A stretch of 64,000 nt of DNA, taken from positions 62,001-126,000 of the forward strand of contig NZ_JAHWXY010000008.1 in the NCBI RefSeq assembly GCF_024281235.1, in the 5' to 3' direction. The stretch comes from Shinella daejeonensis (GTDB taxonomy: Bacteria > Pseudomonadota > Alphaproteobacteria > Rhizobiales > Rhizobiaceae). The notes below the pieces were generated by a model. It was not told where the DNA came from, did not search any database, and was given only the letters and a program-made list of their open reading frames with translations. The position numbers and the translations under genes were made by a program. Positions 55,290 through 64,000 of the stretch are shown here, one piece after another (position 1 is the stretch's first letter; each line of letters starts with the position of its first letter).

Positions 55290-56390
55290 CTATTGAAGCG
55301 GCCGGGGGGTCGGCATGGGCGGGATCGCCGGCAGTGCCGGAAAGCCGGCGGACATCGCAGCCCCGACCGTGGCCGGCCGGCCGGCGCCGCCGGAAAAGGC
55401 CAGCACCCGCGAAGGGCCGCCGCGATAGGTCGCCTCCAGTTCGGAGGCCGGCGAGGGGCCGGCGAGCACGGCGGCGCAGGCGCCGGGCAGATCGGCGAGC
55501 GTCACGACGCGCGGCTTGGCCGGCTTGACCGGCTTGGTGTCCTTCTTCGGGGCGGGTTTCGCCCAGGGTTCCTTGGTGAACCACCAGGCGAGCGACTGGT
55601 CGCAGCCGTCGCCTGCCGGCACCGCGGCCTGCGGTTTGCAGCCGGCCGCGCCCTCGGGGCACTTGATGCGGATATGGAAATGTTCGTCATGGCCGTAGAT
55701 CGGCCGCACCTTGCCGAGGTGGGTGCGATCGCCGTTCCAGGTGTCGCAGAGCTTCTTCTTGATCGCCGGATTGACGAAGACGCGCTCGACCTGCGGATAG
55801 CTTGCGGCCGTCATGACGAGACGGGCGTGGGTCTCCGTCCAGCGTCGCGGATCGACCGTCAGGAACTTGCTCCTGTCGAGCATGGTGGTGAAGGGGAGCG
55901 TCTCGCGCTCCGCCACGGAAAGCCTGCGCTCCGGCATCGGCGTGAACCAGACGTCGGCGTCGAGGCCGACCTGATGCGAGGCGTGGCCGTTGAGCATCGG
56001 CCCGCCGCGCGGCTGCGAGATGTCGCCGAGCAGCAGCCCGGGCCAGCCGATGGCGCGGGCGTCCTGCGAAAAGCGTTCGAGCAGCGCGAGCATCTCGGGA
56101 TGGCCCCAGCGGCGGTTGCGCGACAGCCGCATGGCCTGCCACGCGGGGCCGTCTGCGGGAATGGCCATCGCCCCGGCGATGCAGCCTTTCGCATAGGAAC
56201 CGTAGGGTTGCGCGTCCATGCGGGCGGGTAGCCGCTTGGCGCCGAACAGCGCCTTGGCCGCCGTTTCATCGGCCAGGGCCGGATGGGGGAGCGCGGCAAG
56301 CGCGAGCCCGGCGGCGAAAAGGCGGAAGGCGAGACGGGAGAAGAGGGGTTGCAAGGGCGCTGTCCGGTCTGAAAACGAAATCGTTGCCAA
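55290..56390 (-). CDS. mepA: Penicillin-insensitive murein endopeptidase
   Basis: A periplasmic zinc endopeptidase of about 366 residues that cuts D-alanyl-diaminopimelate cross-links in peptidoglycan. The signal peptide ends near PHPALADE. Zinc ligands lie in NGHASHQVGLDADVWF and DEHFHIRIKCP, and six or more cysteines follow the family's disulphide pattern. The C-terminal 90 residues are Pro/Lys-rich and then a small domain not found in E. coli MepA. The start is uncertain: TTG at 56390 or TTG at 56354, as no ATG precedes the signal peptide. Confidence 0.93.
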   Translation of the reverse strand: MATISFSDRTAPLQPLFSRLAFRLFAAGLALAALPHPALADETAAKALFGAKRLPARMDAQPYGSYAKGCIAGAMAIPADGPAWQAMRLSRNRRWGHPEMLALLERFSQDARAIGWPGLLLGDISQPRGGPMLNGHASHQVGLDADVWFTPMPERRLSVAERETLPFTTMLDRSKFLTVDPRRWTETHARLVMTAASYPQVERVFVNPAIKKKLCDTWNGDRTHLGKVRPIYGHDEHFHIRIKCPEGAAGCKPQAAVPAGDGCDQSLAWWFTKEPWAKPAPKKDTKPVKPAKPRVVTLADLPGACAAVLAGPSPASELEATYRGGPSRVLAFSGGAGRPATVGAAMSAGFPALPAIPPMPTPRPLQ

Positions 56391-56540
56391 AGGCTAAACG
56401 ACCATCCTTTCGAGGAGGTGAATGGTAGCGCCGAAAAGAGCGGCAAAAAACGGCCGCTTTGAGGACGGACTGTCATTTGCCCGCATTTTGCCTATTCTCC
56501 CGGTAAGATTCGGGGACGCCCGCACGAAAGGAAATCCGGA

Positions 56541-58397
56541 ATGAAGATACCGCAGGCAGGACCGGCGACGAGGATCGCGATGATGGCGCTGGCTCTTTCG
56601 CTGGTTCTTTCCGGAGGGGCGGGAGCCGAGGACGCGCGCACGCCGCAATGGCGCAGCGGCGTTGCGACCGCCGGCGACCTGAAGCATCCGGACGGGTTCG
56701 CGCATTTCGACTACGTCAATCCCGATGCGCCGAAGGGAGGCGAACTGAGGCTTTCCGCCCTCGGCACCTTCGACACGTTCAATCCGCTTCTGGCGCGGGG
56801 CGAGGCGGCAAGCGGCCTCAGTCTCGTCTTCGACACGCTGATGCAGCCGGCGGAAGACGAGATCACGGCCTCCTATGGTCTGCTTGCCGAGGCGGTTTCC
56901 TATCCCGACGATATTTCACAGGCCACCTTCCGCCTGCGCGCCGAGGCGAAATGGGCCGATGGCGCGCCCGTGACGCCGGAGGACGTCGTCTACAGTTTCG
57001 AGAAGGCGAAGGAACTCAATCCGCTTTACACCAGCTATTATCAGCATGTGGTTTCGGCGGAGGCCTCCGGCGAGCGCGACGTCACCTTCCGCTTCGACGA
57101 GAAGAACAATCGGGAACTGCCGCAGATCCTCGGCCAGTTCCCGATCATGCCGAAGCACTGGTGGGAGGGCGAGGACGGGAAGGGCGTAAAGCGGGATATC
57201 GGCCGCACGACGCTGGAGCCCGTCATGGGCTCGGGTCCCTATCGCATCGCCAGCTTTCAGGCCGGCTCCACGGTGCGCTACGAATTGCGTGACGATTATT
57301 GGGGCAAGGACGTCAACGTCAACGTCGGCCGCAACAATTTCGGCGTGATCAGCTATGCGTTCTTCGGCGACCGCAACGTCGAATTCGAAGCCTTCCGGGC
57401 CGGCAACGTCGATTTCTTCCAGGACAACAGCGCCAGCCACTGGGCGACGGCCTACGACTTTCCGGCCATGAAGGACGGCCGCGTGCTGCGCGAGGAAATC
57501 GAGAATCCGCTGCGCGCCACCGGCATCATGCAGGCCTTCGTGCCCAATCTGCGGCGCGAGAAGTTCCAGGATCAGCGGGTGCGCGAGGCGCTGAACTACG
57601 CTTTCGATTTCGAGGATCTGAACCGTAACCTCGCCTATAACGCCTTCGAGCGCGTCGACAGCTATTTCTGGGGCACCGAGCTTGCCTCCTCCGGCCTGCC
57701 GGAAGGTCGCGAGAAGGAAATCCTGGAGGCCTTGAAGGACAAGGTCCCGCCAGCCGTCTTCACGACGCCCTATACCAATCCCGTGGCCGGCGATCCGCAG
57801 AAGGCGCGCGGGAACCTGCGGCAGGCGCTCACGCTCTTCCAGGAGGCCGGCTACGAACTGAAGGGCAACCGGCTGGTGAACGCCGAGACCGGCGACCCCT
57901 TCGGCATCGAGATCCTGCTGTCCAATCCGTCTTTCGAGCGAACGGTCACGCCCTTCGTCAACAGCCTGAAGAAGATCGGCGTCGACGCCCGCATCCGCAC
58001 CGTCGACGCCTCGCAATATACCAATCGCCTCAGAAGCTTCGATTACGACATGATCTACGGCATCTGGGCGCAGACGCTGGTTCCCGGCAACGAGCAGATC
58101 GATTACTGGGGCTCGGCCTCCGTCGATCGCGAAGGCTCCAAGAACTATGCCGGCATTTCGGATCCGGCGATCGACGAACTGATCCGGAAGATCATCTTCG
58201 CGCCGGACCGCGAGGAACTGGTGGCCGCCACCCGCGCGCTCGACCGGGTGTTGCTGGCGCATCATTATGTCGTGCCGCTGTTTTATTCCAGGGCGGTGCG
58301 GATCGCCTATTGGAAACGTCTCGTCCGTCCGCAGGAACTGCCCTATTACGGCCTCGGCTTCCCCGACCTGTGGTGGTCGGCAGATGCCGGCAAGTGA
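56541..58397 (+). CDS. yejA: Peptide ABC transporter, periplasmic binding protein YejA
   Basis: A 618-residue SBP_bac_5-type periplasmic binding protein. A signal peptide (about 1-30, ending AGAEDA) is followed by the mature fold with HFDYVNPDAPKGGELRLSALG, which is characteristic of YejA, and WADGAPVTPEDVVYS. The ATG at 56541 follows AAGGAAATCCGGA. In enterobacteria YejABEF imports microcin C and helps with antimicrobial-peptide resistance; the natural cargo is oligopeptides. It is divergent from mepA; 184 bases separate it from yejB. Confidence 0.95.
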   Translation: MKIPQAGPATRIAMMALALSLVLSGGAGAEDARTPQWRSGVATAGDLKHPDGFAHFDYVNPDAPKGGELRLSALGTFDTFNPLLARGEAASGLSLVFDTLMQPAEDEITASYGLLAEAVSYPDDISQATFRLRAEAKWADGAPVTPEDVVYSFEKAKELNPLYTSYYQHVVSAEASGERDVTFRFDEKNNRELPQILGQFPIMPKHWWEGEDGKGVKRDIGRTTLEPVMGSGPYRIASFQAGSTVRYELRDDYWGKDVNVNVGRNNFGVISYAFFGDRNVEFEAFRAGNVDFFQDNSASHWATAYDFPAMKDGRVLREEIENPLRATGIMQAFVPNLRREKFQDQRVREALNYAFDFEDLNRNLAYNAFERVDSYFWGTELASSGLPEGREKEILEALKDKVPPAVFTTPYTNPVAGDPQKARGNLRQALTLFQEAGYELKGNRLVNAETGDPFGIEILLSNPSFERTVTPFVNSLKKIGVDARIRTVDASQYTNRLRSFDYDMIYGIWAQTLVPGNEQIDYWGSASVDREGSKNYAGISDPAIDELIRKIIFAPDREELVAATRALDRVLLAHHYVVPLFYSRAVRIAYWKRLVRPQELPYYGLGFPDLWWSADAGK

Positions 58398-58581
58398 GCG
58401 GGGACTTGCGCGCAACCGCGTCCTCGGCTCCATATAGCAGAGACGAATCATCATCGCCGCCGCGCTGTCGCGCGGCCGGCAGAGCGGAAGGAAAAGGCTT
58501 GAGCGGCTGGATATCGAAGCGGAGCGCTCCAGGGCGGTCAACCGAAGCGAACCGGCATGTCTTGCGGGCGGGACGCCGCTG

Positions 58582-59658
58582 ATGGGCGCCTATATCCTGC
58601 GCCGCCTCCTGCTGATGATCCCGACCATTCTCGGGATCATGGCGATTTCCTTCACGATCGTCCAGTTCGCGCCGGGCGGGCCGGTGGAACAGGTGATCTC
58701 GGATCTCACCAATCAGGGGGCGGGCGACCGGCTGTCCGGCGGCGGCGATCTTCTGGCCGCCGGCGGCGACGAAGGGACCTATCGCGGCGCGCGCGGCCTC
58801 GATCCCGAATTCATCGCCAAGCTGGAAAAGCAGTTCGGTTTCGACAAGCCGCCGCTCGAACGCTTCGGCATCATGATGTGGGACTATCTCCGTTTCGACT
58901 TCGGCGAGAGCTTCTTCCGCAACATCTCGGTCGTGGACCTGATCGCCCAGAAGATGCCGGTCTCCATCTCGCTCGGCGTCTGGATCCTCGTCCTCTCCTA
59001 TGCGATCTCCATTCCGCTCGGCATCCGCAAGGCGGTGAAGGACGGCTCGTCCTTCGACATGTGGACCTCGGGTATCATCATCGTCGGCTACGCCGTGCCG
59101 AGCTTCCTCTTCGGCATCCTGCTGATCGTGCTTTTCGCCGGCGGCTCCTTTTTCGACTGGTTCCCGTTGCGCGGTATCGTTTCGGACAATTTCTCCAGCC
59201 TTGCCTGGTGGCAGAAGCCGCTCGACTATATGTGGCACATGACGCTGCCGCTGATCACCTTGCTGCTCTCGGCGTTTGCGACGACGACGCTGCTGACGAA
59301 GAATTCCTTCATCGACGAGATCAAGAAGCAATATGTGACGACGGCGCGCGCCAAGGGACTGACCGAGCGGCAGGTGCTCTACGGCCATGTCTTCCGCAAC
59401 GCCATGCTGATCATCATCGCCGGTTTTCCCGGCGCTTTCATTTCGGCCTTCTTCACCGGATCGCTGCTGATCGAATATATCTTCTCGCTCGACGGCCTCG
59501 GCCGCCTCGGTTACGATTCCATCGTGCGGCGCGACTATCCGATCGTCTTCGCGACGCTTTATATCTTCTCGCTGATGGGTCTCGTCGTCAGCCTCATTTC
59601 CGATCTCATCTATACCTGGGTCGATCCGCGCATCGATTTCGAGCGAAGGGACGTGTGA
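58582..59658 (+). CDS. yejB: Peptide ABC transporter permease YejB
   Basis: A 358-residue inner-membrane permease of the DppB/OppB type. The first segment ([20 protein letters not shown]) and the loop [18 protein letters not shown] are typical of YejB, and five further membrane segments follow. The ATPase-contacting EAA-like loop is [20 protein letters not shown]. Its TGA stop shares one base with the yejE ATG (TGATG), so translation is coupled. Confidence 0.95.
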   Translation: MGAYILRRLLLMIPTILGIMAISFTIVQFAPGGPVEQVISDLTNQGAGDRLSGGGDLLAAGGDEGTYRGARGLDPEFIAKLEKQFGFDKPPLERFGIMMWDYLRFDFGESFFRNISVVDLIAQKMPVSISLGVWILVLSYAISIPLGIRKAVKDGSSFDMWTSGIIIVGYAVPSFLFGILLIVLFAGGSFFDWFPLRGIVSDNFSSLAWWQKPLDYMWHMTLPLITLLLSAFATTTLLTKNSFIDEIKKQYVTTARAKGLTERQVLYGHVFRNAMLIIIAGFPGAFISAFFTGSLLIEYIFSLDGLGRLGYDSIVRRDYPIVFATLYIFSLMGLVVSLISDLIYTWVDPRIDFERRDV

Positions 59659-60793
59659 TGAGCGCCGTCGCCCGCCTCGAACCCGCCGCCGCGCCCCGGA
59701 AGGGCCGGTTGTCGCCGACCAACCGGCGGCGCTGGGAGAATTTCAAGGCGAACCGGCGCGGCTACTGGTCGCTCTGGATCTTCCTTGTCCTGTTCGTGCT
59801 CAGCCTCTTCGCCGGATTTGTCGCCAACGACCGGCCGATCATCGCCTCCTACAAGGGCGAGCTGCTTTTCCCCGTCGTCATCGATTATCCGGAAGAAAAA
59901 TTCGGCGGCTTCCTGGCGGAGACGGATTATCGCTCCGATTTCATCCAGGACGAGATCGACGCCCACGGCTGGACGGTCTGGCCGCCGATCCGCTATTCCT
60001 ATCGCACCACCAATTCCAATATCCCCCATTCCGCACCCACCCGGCCCTTCTGGCTGATGTCCGGGGAGGAGCGCTGCGCCGGTTATCCGCAAGGGGCCAC
60101 CGATCCGGCCTGCAACTGGAGCAACCTCAACTGGCTGGGAACCGACGATCAGGCGCGCGATGTGCTGGCGCGCGGCATCTACGGCTTCCGCATCTCCGTA
60201 TTGTTCGGCCTCGCGCTCACCATCGCCTCGGCCGTCGTCGGGGTCACGGCGGGGGCGGTGCAGGGGTATTTCGGCGGCTGGACCGATCTTTTGATGCAGC
60301 GTTTCATCGAAATCTGGTCGTCGATGCCGGTGCTCTACATCCTCCTGATCATCGCCGCCATCCTGCCGCCCGGCTTCTGGATCCTGCTCGGCATCATGCT
60401 GCTCTTTTCCTGGGTCGGCTTCGTCGGCGTGGTGCGGGCGGAGTTCCTGCGCGCCCGTAATTTCGAATATGTGCGGGCGGCCCGCGCGCTTGGGGTCGGC
60501 AATGGCACGATCATGTACCGCCACCTGCTGCCCAACGCCATGGTGGCGACACTGACCTTCCTTCCCTTCATCCTCTCCGGCTCGATCACCACGCTCACCT
60601 CGCTCGACTTTCTCGGCTTCGGCATGCCGCCGGGCTCGCCCTCGCTCGGGGAACTGATCGCCCAGGGCAAGGAGAACCTTCAGGCCCCCTGGCTGGGGCT
60701 TACCGCCTTCGTCATCATGTCGCTGATGCTGTCGCTCCTGATCTTCGTCGGCGAGGCGACACGGGACGCCTTCGATCCGCGCAAGACCTTCCG

Positions 60794-60797
<4 letters not shown>
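59658..60797 (+). CDS. yejE: Peptide ABC transporter permease YejE
   Basis: A 379-residue second permease. A cytoplasmic N-terminal stretch (LSPTNRRRWENFKANRRGYWS) precedes the first membrane segment, a large periplasmic loop (about 60-160) separates it from the core, and the EAA loop is RAARALGVGNGTIMYRHLLP. The ATG at 59658 lies in TGATG; the gene ends by overlapping yejF as ATGA. It pairs with YejB to form the channel. Confidence 0.95.
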
Positions 60798-62434
<1,637 letters not shown>

Positions 62435-62443
62435 GAACAGGAC

Positions 62444-63403
62444 GTGCAGAGGAAAAGCCCGGTCATCATCGATCTGAAATTCGATCCGCAGCAGGTGGCG
62501 GCCGCCCTCAAGGGGGCATTCGCGGACCGTGAGGTCATCAACCTCCTTCATCCGGCCAACCGCAACCGCGATCTGTCGGATGTCGATTATGCGGTCGTCT
62601 GGAAGCCGGGCGCCGATCTCTTTTCCCGCGCGCGCAATCTCAAGGCGGTCTTCTCCGGCGGGGCCGGCGTCGATCATGTGCTGTCGCTGCCCGGACTTCC
62701 GGATGCGCCGCTGGTGCGCTTCGTCGACCGCTCGCTCGCCACGCGCATGAGCGAGTGGGTGGCGATGCAGTGCCTTCTGCACCTGCGCCAGCATCTGGCC
62801 TACGAGGCCCAGCGCCGCCAGCGTATCTGGCGGGAGCTGGTTCAGCCGGAGGCCCGGGAGATCACCGTCGGCGTGATGGGTTTCGGCGTGCTCGGCCAGG
62901 ATGCGGCCGTCAAGCTGAAGGCCCTCGGTTTCAACGTCATCGGCTGGTCGAGAAGCCGCAAGCACGTGGAGGGTTTCGAAACCTATGACGCCGGCGGGCT
63001 CGACGCCTTCCTTGCAAGGACCGACCTCCTCGTCGGCCTGCTGCCGCTGACCGCGGAGACCACGGGCATCTATAATACCGGCCTGTTCTCGCGGCTCTCC
63101 CGCAAGGGCCCCTTTGGCGCGCCGGTCTTCATCAACGCGGGTCGCGGCGGCAGCCAGATCGAGGCGGATATCGTCGCCAGCCTCGGCGACGGCACATTGC
63201 ACGGCGTGTCGCTCGACGTCTTCGAGCAGGAGCCCCTGCCGCTCGAAAGTCCGCTCTGGTCGATGGAAAAGGTGTTCATCACGCCGCACGCCTCCGCCGC
63301 CTCGGACGTGAAGGCGCTGGTGGCGCATGTCGAGCGGCAGATCGCGCGTTTCGAGCGGGGCGAGCCGTTCGAGTTCCTGGTGGACCGCGCGTCCGGCTAC
63401 TGA
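62444..63403 (+). CDS. ghrA: Glyoxylate/hydroxypyruvate reductase A (GhrA-like)
   Basis: A 319-residue NADPH-dependent D-2-hydroxyacid dehydrogenase of the GhrA branch. The nucleotide loop is GVMGFGVLGQDAAVKLKALG followed by WSRSRK, which suits NADPH; catalytic residues lie in INAGRGGSQ, VFEQEP and ITPHASAAS. It starts with GTG at 62444 behind AGGAACAGGAC, 9 bases after yejF, so it is probably in the same transcript. It is a distant relative of the enzyme at 39193-40197. Confidence 0.92.
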   Translation: MQRKSPVIIDLKFDPQQVAAALKGAFADREVINLLHPANRNRDLSDVDYAVVWKPGADLFSRARNLKAVFSGGAGVDHVLSLPGLPDAPLVRFVDRSLATRMSEWVAMQCLLHLRQHLAYEAQRRQRIWRELVQPEAREITVGVMGFGVLGQDAAVKLKALGFNVIGWSRSRKHVEGFETYDAGGLDAFLARTDLLVGLLPLTAETTGIYNTGLFSRLSRKGPFGAPVFINAGRGGSQIEADIVASLGDGTLHGVSLDVFEQEPLPLESPLWSMEKVFITPHASAASDVKALVAHVERQIARFERGEPFEFLVDRASGY

Positions 63404-63411
63404 GCGATCCG

Positions 63412-64000
63412 TCAGGGACGGCGCAAGCCGGTCGGCTGCTGGTAAAGCCAGCCGATGCGGCGGATCGCCTCCTCCAGACCTTCCCGCGCGACGTTCATCG
63501 TATGGCCGTTGGCGTGCAGGATCGTCCGCTCGTCCTCCATGATGGCGACATGGCCCCGCCAGAAGACGAGGTCGCCCCGCCGCAAGGCTTCCCGTTCGAT
63601 CGGGACGCCGAGTCCGGCCGCCTGCATGTCGGAATCGCGCGGCGCCTTGCGACCGGCCATCATCATCGAAAGCTGCACGAGACCGGAGCAATCGATGCCG
63701 AAACCGGAGCGGCCGCCCCACAGGTAGGGGGTTTCGAGAAACCGCGCTGCGGTGGCGACATAATCGTCGTCCGGCGGCTCGCCAATGGCGATGCAATGGG
63801 CGGCCACCACCGACTGGCCGCCGGAGAGTGTCAGGTAACGGGTGCCGCGCGTTTCGCTTTCTCCGGAAATCGTAAGCCGGCTACCCATCGAGAGCGTAAA
63901 GGCCGCCGGCGTCTTCAGGTCGTTTCCGGTATAGGCGAAGGTTCGCGGTGCGGCGACGATATGGGTGGCCGGCCCGCCGGTTTCGCGCAGCGCGGTTTCC
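63412..64000 (-). CDS. NlpC/P60 family cell-wall peptidase, 3' part (cut by window end)
   Basis: The C-terminal part (195 residues visible) of a C40-family peptidase that cuts gamma-D-glutamyl-meso-DAP bonds. The catalytic Cys is in GFGIDCSGLVQL and the His in GDLVFWRGHVAIM, with LHANGH as the third site. The reading frame stays open to the window edge and continues with an SH3-like stretch (for example TPAAFTLSMGSRL), so the ATG at 63888 is internal and the true start lies beyond the window. It converges with ghrA. Confidence 0.93.
   Translation of the reverse strand, partial: ETALRETGGPATHIVAAPRTFAYTGNDLKTPAAFTLSMGSRLTISGESETRGTRYLTLSGGQSVVAAHCIAIGEPPDDDYVATAARFLETPYLWGGRSGFGIDCSGLVQLSMMMAGRKAPRDSDMQAAGLGVPIEREALRRGDLVFWRGHVAIMEDERTILHANGHTMNVAREGLEEAIRRIGWLYQQPTGLRRP

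Overview
This is a GC-rich chromosomal segment of an alphaproteobacterium, most likely a member of the Rhizobiaceae. Supporting clues are an Irr-type iron control element in front of mbfA, a BA14K-family surface protein, dense packing with many GTG/TTG starts, a rhizobial intergenic palindromic repeat present twice, and an acetylpolyamine amidohydrolase that agrees with what I remember of the 341-residue Mycoplana ramosa enzyme, including all metal and catalytic positions. The genus is inference only. I count 61 protein genes (the first and last cut by the window edge) and one tRNA gene. Nearly all are housekeeping or general metabolism genes.

Layout. 1-9.9 kb: pheS (3' part)-pheT, an aldo/keto reductase, a Gfo/Idh oxidoreductase, a divergent pair of envelope glycosyltransferases (GT2 and a GT-C-like membrane protein), xseA. 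9.9-14 kb: a leftward run of an aromatic aminotransferase, an ArsC-like protein, a YbaK deacylase, an M29 aminopeptidase and a ProC-like reductase. 14-19.4 kb: an EEP hydrolase, cardiolipin synthase, an O6-alkylguanine methyltransferase, an AzgA-type purine permease and a second YbaK protein. 19.6-20.9 kb: a 1.2 kb, visibly AT-richer insert next to tRNA-Leu(CAG), bounded by a duplicated tRNA 3' end and carrying one repressor-like HTH gene. 21-31 kb: a phosphohexomutase, BA14K, Rdx, DoxX, receiver and Crp/Fnr proteins, pyrC, a glutamine amidotransferase, a solitary atpB, lepA and an MFS transporter. 31-44.9 kb: aphA, an EamA exporter, an OmpA lipoprotein, a YiiX-like hydrolase, mbfA with its ICE box, a HAD phosphatase, recF-moeB, a 2-hydroxyacid dehydrogenase, an SH3 protein, an adenosine-kinase-like PfkB protein, and the EF-P module (efp divergent from epmA-epmB). 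45-64 kb: an MCP, a CysZ-like protein, nth, a DUF2244 protein, an Ada-like methyltransferase, the leftward run mgsA-glk-ABC exporter-dapB-gpmA, mepA, yejABEF, ghrA and an NlpC/P60 peptidase cut by the right edge.

How the parts work together. The clearest functional unit is EF-P beta-lysylation: EF-P keeps Lys34, and EpmA and EpmB are encoded divergently next to it. yejABEF forms a complete peptide importer. mgsA, glk and gpmA group carbon-flux enzymes. mbfA carries a perfect palindromic ICE-box match 15 bp before its start. The most unusual items are the miniature tRNA-bounded element at 19.6-20.8 kb and the orphan atpB, in which the Asn that normally follows the essential Arg is Val. I found no CRISPR array, insertion sequence, rRNA operon or recognisable defence cluster.
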